A stretch of 64,000 nucleotides of DNA from Stentor coeruleus. Lineage: Eukaryota; Ciliophora; Heterotrichea; Heterotrichida; Stentoridae. The notes under the pieces are model-generated. The model saw nothing but the letters and a program-made list of their open reading frames with translations. It was not told where the DNA came from and ran no database searches. The stretch lies in NCBI GenBank assembly GCA_001970955.1, contig MPUH01000028.1, forward strand, positions 62,001-126,000, in the 5' to 3' direction. Below, piece by piece: positions 22,108 through 35,100 of the stretch. Position 1 is the stretch's first letter, and every line of letters starts with the position of its first letter. A program made the translations under genes and the position numbers.

Positions 22108-25100
22108 CTATCTAATTCTTGTGCTTTTAGTATTATTCGGACATTCACATGGGATTATATTAAGTAAAGTTTCAATACATTTAATACAATCTTTATCATG
22201 TTTAAAAAGTGTCTTATATATAACAAATCCATAAAGTAATTCTAAAAGTGACCATAAAGCAGAAAAGATAATAAAGTTGAGAATGTTTGATAAAATTTCA
22301 TCTTTAACAGCTTGATCTGTTTGTGGAATTATATCATCAAAGCTTTTTAGTATTCCATATACATTATTAAGATAGTCTTTCATAAATGTATAAGGGATGT
22401 TTTTTTTGTTACTAGAAATATAAAAATTTGTACGTCTTATTACAGAAAAAGCATTCCATATACCTTTTTTTAAAACAGGTAAACTGCTATTATATTCTTT
22501 ATACAAAAAGTTGAAAACTTCTTCCGGCACAGTTTGTCTAAAAGTTTCACTATTAAAAATCGTCATCAATCCTTTCATATCACTAATAATTCTCTCAATA
22601 GCTTTCTGTGCACTAGGTAAAACAGTATTATTTAAAAACATACTAGAAAGCACATTTCCTTTAGATTCGACCAAAAGTTCTTCTGTAAAAAACACTGCTT
22701 GAGTCAATTTAACCCTCCTATTAACCATAATATCATAAATATCCATTCTAAAATGCAAAAGCTCAATATTCTTGCTAAAAAACCACTGAAAATACACAGT
22801 AAAAAAAACTAAAATCAACACAGCAAAACCAAAAACAGCTAAAAAATATCTCCAACTCGGTTGAATTTTCACATCATTTTCCTTTAAATCCTGCTCATAA
22901 ATATTTTTCCCCCCTTTATCTTCATGTAAATTAACAAGTCTATTTCTCAAAGCTCCTTGTATTATCCCATAGCTTTCCTTTCCATTTTTAAAAAGACATC
23001 TCCATAGGATAATTTCGTTTTTAGCAAACATCATCAGAGAAATACAAAGGGCAAGCAAAAAAACTCCTAATAATAAAGAGCAAACACCAAACATAGTCAA
23101 AGAAAAAACCCAGATTGTATCGCTTTTCGATATTTCACATAAAATCATTCCATCAAAAGCATCTCTAAGTATACTAAAAGAGACTCTAAATGTATTAAAA
23201 AGTAAAAAATGCAAATCTTCTAAGTAGTCTTTGGTCATATTCAATAGAGCTTTTTCATAGAAACTTAAGGACTATATAATACTTACATGTGTTATAGTCA
23301 CGTCTATCATATCCATAAGACTAATAAGTTCAACTTCTGGATTTTCTGAGAATTTCCATATAGGAATAAGTTTATTTTCAACAATATTCAATGAAGGACA
23401 AAATGACCATTCATTCTCATCTGTACGTAAATTTTCATGAAAGCTTTCTAAATTTTTTCCTATTAAAGTTATATTTGCTAATAAGATATAAAAAGGACTT
23501 TCGAAATAAAAATTTAAATCTGCAGAACGTGTATAAAGACCTAAAAGTGCAAAAGATGTATAAATATCAGCCATATGGGTAAATGAATCAAGATTTACTA
23601 AATTGCTTGTTGATTTGTAGATATATGAACTTGTTATAATATTTAAGAGTATCATACCAATCATAGATAATGCAAAAAATATTTTTACAAATTTAAAGTT
23701 TCGATCAATGCTTTGTAGTAGTAAAAAAATTTTGTTTTTTTGGTCGGTTGAGGATGCAGCGTTTCTTTTAGTCCTTTCACATAGAGATCTGTTGCAAAAT
23801 GATTCGTAAAATTTTTCTTCAGCGATGATTTTTTCTCGCATTTTAAATGTTGAAGTTGTGTTGTTGGAGGTGTTTTCAAAGTCTTGGTTATCGAAAGTTG
23901 GGTTGAGGTCTTTGATTTTTTTCAGTTTTTCTGACCTGTTTTTAATAGCTTTGACTAGTTTTAGGGTTTTAGAAAATACTTGTAGGTTTTCAAGGACTAA
24001 AAGGGTATTTGACGATTTTTTAGTTTTATGTGGATCTTTGGAAAAAAACACCATTTTTTCAGTCAAAAGGGTTTTGTAATTTGATTCAGAGATATAGTCA
24101 CTGAAAAATGTATTATCGATTTTATACCAAGATAAACCAAAACATGAAGGGAATTTTTTGCTATGCTGCATAATACAATTGTTATCATCAAGTAAAGCAA
24201 GTTCAGCTTTATTTTTGTTTACAGGGTCGATGACTATGACAAAATTGACTGAAGAATCAAAACCTACGCATTCAGTATAAATATAACTTTCTAATAAAAA
24301 ACCTTTAGAACTAGTTAGTAGCAGAGGTGCTGATTTTAAAGTGTATTGACTTAAGGACTGTTTGACAAATGCATAAAGTTTATCATTGTGGAATTCAGAA
24401 AAAGTTCTTGGGATAAAATCGGAAAGAGAATGATATTTGATTTCTTCATCAGAAATTTCTAGATAATTACATAAATTTTGGCTCATGTATAAGATTTTAC
24501 CTATTGTTAATTTGTTACCCGATACAACCATTACTAAAGAATTTGGGTCGGAAAAAAAATCCATACCGACTTCGTTAGTTCGTTTTTTTGTTGTGCTTAA
24601 TCTGATTTTGTTTAGATAAGTCCCAGCCATTTCAGGGTTGTTGGTTATTTCCACTAGAAATGATGTGAAAATTTTGTTTATGATTCTAGAATTAGGAAAT
24701 TGTTCAACTAAACCTTTATATTCAGATATCAGGCTATGTAAAGACTCATCAAAATTCTTCAGTAATTTTCTTAGTGTGGAAATATGGACTTTTTTTCTGA
24801 TTAAATTGTTGATAAGTTTTTCATATAGTAAGCAAAAACTTTTTTCTTCATATTTTACCACACCGAATTTTAAAAGGAATATGCACAGCTTAACACCTTC
24901 TGACAACCCCAAATTTTCGTTTTTATATTTTTCTTGAAGGTTATAAACTTGATAATTGGTAAAAACGTTAAAACCCCGAAAATCTGTTTGACATATTTTT
25001 ATCGCTGCCACAGCTGAGTTATTTAAAATATCAGCACAATAATTAGCTTGACAAACAAGGATCATTTTATCTTTAAACACTTCATAATAAGCATTTGTAT

Positions 25101-26157
25101 ATTTTATAACCTTTTTCGCTTTATTCGGATTCCTAAGCCATCCTCTAGCAGCAAGTTCAAAGCTCTCATTAAAAACCTCTTCAATCGGATTCTTAATCCA
25201 TTTTAACCTATACAAAACACAAGCTTTAGAAAAAACCAAAATTCCAGGTTGAACAAACACAGTCAAAACTATAACTGCAGTAGCACTATTTAAATAAAGC
25301 CCAACAGCAAAAAAAATCCCTACAAAAAAGCCTTCAAAATGCATCAGAACTTTGAAAAAATTTAAAAAATCTGCATAATATGGCTGGGTAAATAAATATT
25401 TCATGACTAAATACCCATAAAAGAATATAGAAAAAACAAGGACTATAAAATAATTGTCGATTTGAGTATAAATAAAAAGCCCAGAGGTGACAAAAGTGAG
25501 TATTTTAGCTTGTAAATCTATATTTGCAGATATTTTTGCTGATAAATCGATTTCTGTAAGCGAATGCTTAGGTTCTAAAGAAAATCCTTCTCTCATAACT
25601 GCTAGTAATAGATGTAAAATTAAAAAAAGGATCGAAATAAGATTTCCTCCTAAGCCTAAGTGAAAATAAGTTAAAGTTTGGGTTTTTAAGTATTCTGAAA
25701 TAGGTGTATCTGGTTGAAGAGAATATTTAGATAATAAAAATAATACATTGGAGCAGGGAATAAAATAAATTTCGCATGTAAAAGTCATTGTAATCTTTAT
25801 AGTTTTTTTAATCCAATGTGGGAGTTTTATTTGATGAAATTCTGCTAAAAATATTAAAACAAGCATGATGGAAGAAAATGAAATCAAGCTTATTGTCAGA
25901 AGTAAAAGTCCGAAAAGGAAGCTAAATTCTGCAGCTAGATTGTCTATACTTGTTAAAGATATATAAAACCAAAACTTTGTAAAGGAACTCCAATGATGCA
26001 TGGGCATATTAGGAGCCCATAAAAAATTTATGTATTGTCCGATTATCTGAATGCTATTTATTGCAATATAAACTTTTTGTGCGCGCACAGATGGTAAAGA
26101 TGAGGTGTTTTCTTTAAAAATTGTATGCATGATTCTGTAAAACTCTTCAACCTTCAT
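22108..26157 (-). CDS. TmcB-like multi-pass PAS membrane protein, array copy 2
   Basis: Two exons give 1344 residues. The N-terminal ~330 residues hold eight or nine membrane helices including the shared LSAKISANID motif. The soluble middle carries the TPR-like repeat region (FTSFLVEITNNPEMAGTYLNK), followed by a PAS-like domain beginning DFFSDPNSLVMVVSGNK with SDFIPRTFSEFHNDK; FIP..F..H is the family's hallmark stretch. After a linker come a membrane helix, a lumenal or extracellular segment, a helix, a short cytosolic loop, another helix, an ectodomain starting MVNRRVKLTQAVFFTEE, and a last helix. Such proteins are inferred to be membrane sensors; ligand and output are unknown. Confidence 0.78.
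23272..23286 (-). other. 15-nt intron
   Basis: GTAAGTATTATATAG on the minus strand, phase 0. Joins VTITH to SLSFYEK inside the first C-terminal ectodomain, the same place as in the three neighbouring paralogues. Confidence 0.9.
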
Positions 26158-27039
26158 TTATTAGTAAGATCATAGCCATATGCAATCTAAATTAAATAAT
26201 TTTATGTAATACTTATAAATTTAATGCATTTAAGTCATAATTAAAGATTTGGGTTATTCTTAAATTTATAGGCAGTTTATGATAATTTTTTAGTGTATTT
26301 AATGTATAAAAGCTTTTATGTGAATAGGGTAATATATTAAATTAACAAATAGATAAGAAAAATATCACTTAAGTTTAAACGCATATTAAAGTATGGGTTT
26401 ATGTACTTAGTTTTATTTTGTTATGTATTATTATCTAATTATAAACTAATTATTATAAAGATTAAATTATATAAAATATGAATTATGTGTATATATTAAG
26501 GTTTTTATATCAAATTAAATCGCAAAGCTTTCATATTGAATTTAATAGTAAAAATATTATTTTGTGTTTTAAATAGACAAGATAAATTATTTATTTGTTA
26601 CTAAATTAAGTATATAATTAACATCTAGTTTTTTTAAAAACATTCAAAAAGACTTGAGCTTGTTTTGTTTTTAACTGATGAACCAAAGATCAATTGGTAT
26701 TCTAAGAAGCCTTAGAGGAGGGTGGTTTATTTTAAAAATTTTAGAGTCGCTGTGAGTAATGAAATTCGAGAAATCTAGAAATCTAATAAAATTCATACCT
26801 TATTTTATGAATTTTTCAAAAAATTTTCACAAATGTTTCTAAAATGCTTTTTGGCTTGTGACTTAAATTTTAGGAATAGTTTAACGTAATATATGCCTAA
26901 ATTTGATAATATTAGGATAATCTAAATTTTTTTTTTTGTTGGAATCTAGTTCATAATAATAATTACATTTAAAATGCATTTAGTAATGTTTTATATTGAT
27001 AATAATTTAACTTTATAGTTATTATTAAGAAATTAACTA
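26158..27039. other. spacer between array copies 2 and 3
   Basis: About 0.9 kb, AT-rich. Contains the plus-strand decayed frame listed at 26668-26889; no other feature seen. Confidence 0.45.
26668..26889 (+). pseudogene. decayed coding fragment, unknown family
   Basis: A plus-strand frame of 73 codons is interrupted by only two TAG stops in a region this AT-rich. It reads FLTDEPKINWYSKKP, stop, RRVVYFKNFRVAVSNEIREI, stop, KSNKIHTLFYEFFKK and on to an end stop at 26887-26889. Composition and length suggest a gene remnant between two array copies. I do not recognise it. Confidence 0.35.
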
Positions 27040-30000
27040 TTAAAGAGCTTGATTATCAATATTCTTCTCTTTTACTCCAATCGATGAAACAATTTTATCT
27101 ATTGTAGAGTTTTGTTGTGGAATCAAATTGAAAATCTCATCGATTCTCTTTATTAGATTTTGACCTCTTATAAAATAATATTTCCTAACCACCAATGTTA
27201 GAACAATTAAAAAAAGTGACCAAAGTACGCTGAAATAAATAACATTAACCGATTCATTTGATAATTTTTTCTTTATCTCAACATTTGCTAATGGAATCAC
27301 AGTTAAAAAACTCTCAGATATATCAAAAGCATCAGTAACAAGTTTTCTAAAACTCTCAAAACTCACAGTTTTCTTAGTCCCAATCAAAAACAAGCAATTT
27401 CTCCTAAATATAGAAAAAGCATTAAAAATTCCTTTCTTCAGTACATAATTATCACTATCATAATGTACATACAACATATCAATAACATATTGTGGTGTAT
27501 TTTTCTTAAAAGCTTCAGAATTAATAATTTTCCTAAGCAACAACAACTCAGTTATAACCTTATCATAAGATCTTTTCGCTTCAGGTAATACCCAAGGTCC
27601 AGCAAATAGTTTATTCATACCTTTACTTTGTGCTTCCATAATAATTTCTTGAGTAAAAAATGCTGAATGAACTAATTTTACTCTTCTGTTTACCATAGCA
27701 TCAAGGTAATCAATACGAAATTTCATCAAACCATAATTTTTATCCCAAAAATTATAATAAAACGCTAAAATAAAAGTTATAGCGAATACAGACAAACAAA
27801 AAATCACAATAAAAAACTTCTTCCCATGTGTGTATTTTATATCTTTTTGACTAATAGAATTTTTTTCTATATGAATAATATAAATATCATTATGCACACT
27901 TTTAAGACGAGTTTTGATATTGTATTTTAGTTGTGGATAGCATTGAGAAACACTTACATAAAGCAAATTCCAAGTTTTATTTTCAGCTTTGATAAGTAAA
28001 AATATAAAAATGCAAAGTAATGAAAAAAGTCCTCCGATAAATAAGATAAAAAATAGTGATAGTTTAAGAAGGATTGCCCCGGTTAGTTTTGTGTTATCAA
28101 TTTCACAATTAGACATTCCATCAACTATTTTATTTAAAAACAATAATGATGTTCTATAGCAATTGCTAAGCAAAAAAAATAAATCTTCATTATAATCTTC
28201 TTTTGATGTATGTTTCTTATAAAAATTTAATGCCTAAATATTTTTTACATGATAAACTGTTTGGTCTATGTAATTTTGTAAATTATCAAAATCAGCATGT
28301 CCGATTTTAGAATAACTCCAGATTGAAAATGTTTTTTCATTTATTCCTTTAGTATAAAAACATTTGCTCATTAAGGAGGAATCTTCTTTAAGTAGTTTTT
28401 TGGCTGTGATAAGCTTTTGAGTGAAAATTGGTATTGAGTCGATTGGCAAAAAATTTGATGTGTTGAATTGGGTGTTTAGGTCGAGAGAACGAGCGAAGTA
28501 TCCTAAAAGAGCGAAGTTTGCATAGACTTCACCCATGTGATCAAATGTGTTAAGAGAAATAAGGTCATTTACTTTAGTATGCAAGTACACTGTCAATGTT
28601 ATATTGGAAATTATAAATGATAATAAAATTACCCATATGAGAAATCCTATAATTTTGTGTAAAAACATAACACCACTTACTTGCTTTTCGTATTTTTTCT
28701 TAAACATAGTGATTGCCGCAGTTTTATTGATTTCAAATGTAGACGTATGATAAATAGATTCATAAAACCCTTCTTTTTTATAACTTTTGCCACTAGTCAT
28801 TTGCGTTTCTTCCTCAGATTTAGTCAAAGTTTTTTCCACAGGGGCAAAACTACCAGGATAATATTTTTCAATTATTCCAGTTTTCTCAAAAGAATCATCA
28901 ACAATTTTAATTAATTTCAAATGTTCTTTAAACACTTCTAAATCCTCCAAAACTATAACAACAGAACTAAATTTCTTATCATCATGATTATATTTTCTTA
29001 TAACCACACATCTTTTGCTAAAAAGGTCCTTAAGTTCATCCTCAGCTATAAACCCTATCATAGAACAATTTTCAATACTTTTATTATCAATCATCAATCC
29101 ATGAGGAAAATTTTTACTATGTGCAAGTATTATTCCATCAAAATTTATAAGGGCGATTTTTTCTTTGCTTTTACCGACCTTTTCGAAAATTATCACAAAA
29201 TTTACTTGAGATTTAAACCCAACACATTCAGTTGTGATTTTGCATTCTACTAAATATCCATTTAAAGTACACATTACACGAGGCATTGACATTAAAGTTA
29301 ACTGGCTTAATGAGTTTTCAATAAACATTCTCAGCCACTTTATATGCTGAGTACCAAAAGGTTTGGGAATAAAGTCGAATATTTTGTATTTTTTAGCTTC
29401 TTCTATTGGGATGTCTAGCATTTTACATACTTGGGAACTAGCAAAAATTATGTTCCCAATTGAACCTTTGTTACCAGAAATTACCATAAGCATAGCCCGA
29501 GGGTCAGAAAAAAAGTCGAATTCCATATCACCTTTCCTTCTCCTCTCAGTCTGTTTTCTAACTTTAGCCAAATACACTTGCGCTATATCCTGCTGGTTCG
29601 AAACATCAGCAAGAAAAGACCCATAAAGTTTATTCACTATCCATGAATTAGGAAACTTATCAATAAGATTCTGATATTTCCCTAATACCTCCAAATGTTT
29701 AGTATTAAAACTGTTCATAGCAATTCTAACATCNTCATCCTGCTGGTTCGAAACATCAGCAAGAAAAGACCCATAAAGTTTATTCACTATCCATGAATTA
29801 GGAAACTTATCAATAAGACTCTGATATTTCCCTAATACCTCCAAATGTTTAGTATTAAAACTGTTCATAGCAATTCTAACATCATCCAAACTCTTATCTT
29901 TAGCCAATATTTGTTGTAACAAAAATCCATATGCATGGCAAACTTCTTTATCTTTATTCAAAACTTCATCATATTTTAACAAAAAAAGGCATAATTTCAT

Positions 30001-31263
30001 ACTACTCGACATGAACTTTGTAATTTTTTCCAGCATTTTTTGACATTTAAAAACTTGGAAATTATGTAAAATATTAAACCCTGAACATGTTATTTGGCAT
30101 ATTTTTATAGAAGCTAATGAGCTGTTTTCAAGGATAGTATTGCAATAATTAGCTAAATAAACAAGGTAAAGTTTATTTTGAGTTGTTTTATAGTGTAAGT
30201 TAATGTACTTTACGATTTTTTGTGAGTTTTTTGAGGATTTAATATATTTTCTTAAAGCGAGTTCAAAAGTTGACGTTTCAACAGTAGCTTTTATTTCTAA
30301 ATTGGTGTTTTGGCGCTTTGATATTAGGAAATATCCTAGATGTATGATCCCAGGTTGCAAAAAAATAACTAGGATTAAAGTGGGTGTTGAGGTGTTAAGG
30401 GTATAGGCAAGAAGGAAAAATATGACAATAAAAGCCCCTTCTATGAAAGGGAGGGTTTGAAGGACTTGGGGGAATTTGTTGTAGTGGGGGAGTTTGTAGA
30501 TGTAAAAACATAAACATAATAAGTTTATAGTAAGGGCTATAAACAGGTAAATTATGTATTTGGAAGTTTTTATAAATGCACTTAGAATACACCAAAGGGT
30601 AAATATGATTTTAAAATAAATATCGAATTCAGCATTTGATTTCGCTGATAAGTCAGAATCAGCCATAGAATGCTGAACATTTAAAACAAACACCTCATAC
30701 AGTATAGATACAAAAACATGTAAAAAAATCGCAAAAACAGACCCATAAACTCCAAAAAGCTCGAAATCTAAAACTTTCCCTTCAACTTTATGGATAAATT
30801 CTTCCATAAAATCCTTTTGAATTACTGAATACTTAATAACATAAACAAAAGTATTCAAAATACTGATAAAGTAGAACTTGCAAGTAAAAAATAAAACTAT
30901 TCTAAGCAAACTTATAAGCCAATTTCCAGGATATTTTTTGATCTTTATAAGTAATATGCAAAATACCCATAGTAAAACTGAGATTCCTAATAGACTATAG
31001 GATAAAATTGTCCATGGAAACAAAAGTCCAAATTCTCCTGCTAGGTTTTCTATACTTGGCATGGTTAAAATATACCAAAATGAACGGTTTGTTGACCAAT
31101 CTGGTATAGTAAAATTTGGATTTTGAATAAGATTTATTATCTGTCCAAGATATGTTATAAGAAGGAATAATAGACTTAATTTTTGTGCAGCTAGGGAACG
31201 AAATAGATTTGAATCTTCATGAAATAGTAAAATATTGGCCTTGTATACTTGCTCGTATAACAT
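27040..31263 (-). CDS. TmcB-like multi-pass PAS membrane protein, array copy 3
   Basis: Two exons, about 1352 residues once the 50-codon duplication around N29734 is counted once (1402 as written). Same architecture as its neighbours: polytopic N-terminus with LSAKSNAEFD, TPR-like middle, PAS-like segment (DFFSDPRAMLMVISGNK, then FDFIPKPFGTQH), and a C-terminal pair of membrane-bounded modules with MVNRRVKLVHSAFFTQE. The duplicated stretch covers LVKYQ/IDKFPNSWIVNKLYG-type TPR sequence and is in frame, so gene callers will accept the inflated protein. Closest in motif content to copy 2. Confidence 0.75.
28234..28248 (-). other. 15-nt intron
   Basis: GTAAAAAATATTTAG on the minus strand, phase 0; joins QTVYH to ALNFYKK at the position shared by all four array copies. 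Confidence 0.9.
29587..29883. repeat. in-frame duplication around N29734 (assembly join)
   Basis: Positions 29587-29733 recur at 29737-29883 (offset 150), with one visible base difference (29667 against 29817) and a single N between. It inserts 50 codons, including an unknown residue, into the third TmcB-like gene. The paralogues have only one copy of this stretch. Confidence 0.9.
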
Positions 31264-32146
31264 TTATAAATGAATAATAAAAGTAAGTTTGATTGTTGTT
31301 ATGGAAAGAGTAAGAAAATATATATAAATGCTGAGTATTTATAATTATAGGGTGAATAAGGTTTATAGGTGATGATTATTGGTTTAGATGATGTAGAAGT
31401 TGATACTTTATGAAAGGTTAGTTAAATTCATGGGGTTGTGTGTGATTAAAAAGACGTTTTTGTTTATAAGGGATCATACAATCATTATCAAACAAAACAA
31501 AACCCTGATTTTTATAAAAAACCTCATAGTATTTATAAAATGCTTTAAAACATTTTGTCTATCATAAAAATCAATTAGCATAATAAAATATATCATCATG
31601 AATTTCTTAAAAAACTTAAACTTAAGCCTAAACATAATAATTATAAATATAATTTTATATTATGGAACTTCATATAATTTTATTTTCTCACAACTAGATA
31701 AACTACACAGCATTCTTTTTTGAATTCATAAAATAAACTTCATAATAGTTAAAATGTTACCAAAAATTCTACTTTTCTTTTATATGATTTTTTTTTTTAA
31801 TAGTTTTTACTTATATCAAAAACTCTTGAAAGTTATGATTTGGTCTTATATTCTATTAAATAAAGAAGGTTTTTTAGAAGGTTAATATGAAGTTGTATAT
31901 TTCAAACTGAAGAAATATCTTTGGGTTACTGAAAATTTAAAATATAAGATTAATTAATTAGTTTATTACTGTATTTATAATTATTTTTATCTGATAATAT
32001 TATAGATAATAGCAGTAATAAGGAATTACAAAATAATAATTTTGTAGTTATAGCTTTAAAAACTAATTGTATATACTAATTGTATATACTTTTTTATATA
32101 GAATAAAAAAAATCAAAATCTCAAAACAAAAATACACCCACAATTA
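31264..32146. other. spacer between array copies 3 and 4
   Basis: About 0.9 kb of AT-rich sequence with nothing recognised in any frame. Confidence 0.5.
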
Positions 32147-35100
32147 TTAAAAACTTAAAATTATAGTCGACCTCTCTAAAGAAAATCCAGTCTCTGGCAT
32201 CAATCTAAGTAAAGACTTAATTTGCCTTACCGACATTTGTTCCTTTTCAAAATACACCCAATAAACCCCAAAACTAACAACTATAATCGCAAGACTCCCA
32301 AGTATATCAAATGCAACTAACCAAAAAAGTAAATCCTCAATATGTTGATCTAAATCTTTATTAATAATAGGATTCAATATTTCATACGATTGAAATGTAT
32401 CATAAACATCTTTTAAATATATTTTCACATCTTCAAAAGTACTATTTTCTTTATTTGCCTCAATATTATACCCATCATATTTTGCTGAACTAAAAGATGC
32501 TGCGATACCACATTTTAATTTTGGATTTGAACTATCAAAACTCCCAAATATCAAATTCCATACAGATGAAGGGGTGATTTCAGAGAATTTTTCTGTATAA
32601 AAAAATTTTCTTAAGGTTAAAAGTTCATCGTTGATAATTTTGGTATAATATTCTGCATCTGGATATCTTGTGATATTGTAAAATTTTTTGTTTAGGTTTA
32701 AGTCTATGCTATTAGCGTATATTTCTTGGGTGAAAAAACCAGTGTGCATTAGTTTATTTCGTCGGTTTGTCATAACATTGAAAAGTTGCAGTCTAAAGAT
32801 CAGAAATTCAAGAATACTTTTGTAGAAACTGAAGTAAAAAACTAGGTAAAAAGACAACATAACCAAACCAAGTATTGTCACTATCAACATATACTTCCCC
32901 CACTGACTAATTTTAAGTTTCCTCCTCACTCCCCACTTTTCTTCATTCTCCTCAAAATCCACAATATTATGTACCCTAGAAAGTCTNCTCAAAATCCACA
33001 ATATTATGTACCCTAGAAAGTCTACTTCTTACATTGCTTCTAATTGTTAGCATATTCTCTTTAACTTTACTCAAAAGTAAATTCCAAACATATTCTTGTT
33101 TCTTATGCAAAGATATAATACACCCTGTCAATACACAAAAACAAATTACAAATACCAGCCCTCCAGATATCATAATATATATAATATAATCCTCCATATC
33201 CCTAGATTTTTTAACCTGGCATTCACTAAGCCCATTAACAGCATTAGAAACTTCTTCAATTGCAGCATAAAAACTATTCATAACAATAAAAAACTCTTCA
33301 TTTTCATAGTTTTCCCCTAAGCCAATATTAGAAACAAATTTTTCACTCTAAATATTTCTTACATTTTTACCAGTGTTGTCTATTAAATTCAATAAGTTTG
33401 TAAAAACTAAATTTTTCTCTTTTCCTCGTAAATAAATTGGAATAATATCTTCGTTGACAATTTCAAAGGATTTGCAGAATTTCCAAGTATCGTAGTCGTT
33501 TTTTATTTTTTCACGAACATTTTGCATATCTTTAGTTGCGTTGCTGATGTTTTCTAATGTAAAATTAGGCACTTCGTTTAATTGAAGGGATATGTCGATG
33601 TTTCTGACAAAAAGCCCTAGTTCTGAAAATTTTGAATAAACTAGGCTGATGTGATTAAAAGCGGATAGGTCGGAGGAATGATTGATTTTTATAGTAATAA
33701 AAGCTAAAAGAGCTATACCTGGAAGAATTACTGAAAACACCCCAAGAAGGCCGATGATTTTAAATATTTTGTAAATTGAAAAAACACTAGTAAAATGGGT
33801 CACACTTGTTTTATAAGCATTTAAAGAACTTGTGTTTTTCCCAGAACTTTTAGCCTTATCAAATATCGACCGATTCAAAGTTAAAACATCCAAAAACTTA
33901 TCTTCTGATGCAAAAATTTGACTTAAAGCAAAACTTTCATTCACTTTAAATGCACTAACAATATTGCTAACTTCCAAATACTGCGACTTATGTTTATTTC
34001 TAATCGCCTCAACAATTCTGATTTTTTCGCTCTCATCTTCAACTACAGTTAAAACAAAAATCCCTGAGTTTTCTTTAAAAACATTGACTTCTTTAAACAA
34101 TAAAACAAGGTTTATATGTTTTCCGAAAGATAAAGAAAAAAACTCAACAACACTAGCTTTATTGGCTATAAGTTCAATAAACGATTCATTTGATATAAAA
34201 TCACTTATTAAAGATCCTGTAAGTTTATAATTTTTTTGACCAAGAGCTAATGGAAAACCTCTACTATGTGAGTAGATTTCTCCCAATGAACTTACTAGAG
34301 CGATTTCTTGTTTTTCATTTAGTACTGGTTCGACGACTGTAACAAAATTTACGTTTGAGTTAAAGCCAACACATTCAGTGTTTATAATGCATTCAAGTAA
34401 AAAACCATCTTGTGTACACATAAAGAGAGGTAAGCATCTCATGGTAAACTGATTATAAGAATTTTCAATAAACTTAACCATTATCGCATCATGCCCAATT
34501 GAATACGGTTTGGGTATAAAATCATTCAAAAAATGTTGTTTAATATCTTCAAGACTTACTTCAAGAAATCTACATAGACTAGAACTAGCATATATAAACT
34601 TCCCTATTTGATTTTTATCCCCAGATATAATCATCAAACAAGCATTTGGGTCTGAAAAAACATCTAATTTCCTATCGTTACCTTTTCTTCTTGCAGTTTG
34701 TGCTTGAACTTTATTTGTATAAACTTCAGCTAATGTGCTGTTATTTAAAATTTCTATAAGAAAAGATGCAAAAACCTTATTAATAAGCTGAGATTCTGGG
34801 AAATTCTGAGCTAAATATTCGTATTCTCTATAAACTTTTAAAACTTTTTTATGAAATCTGTTTAATTCTTGTTTGATTTCACTGAATTTATATCGCCTTT
34901 GGACTATTTTTTCTAATAAGTTTAAGAGAATATAGCATAGTTTTTTTTCTTGAATTGTTACAGAGTCGTATTTTAAAAGAAATAAACATAATTTTAACCC
35001 TTCGGAATTAGAAAGGTTTAGTCTTTCTAAGCTTTTTTGGCATCGATAAACTTGGAAATTATTAAACAAATCAGCACCGTTGAATTTTATTTGGGAAATT

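Noticed and set aside
28984-29253. Antisense open frames inside the TmcB-like genes
   Set aside because: They mirror well-supported coding sequence and show no protein features.
32951-33023. Real frameshift making array copy 4 a pseudogene
   Set aside because: The break coincides with an N and an exact 36-bp duplication; one copy gives an intact gene.
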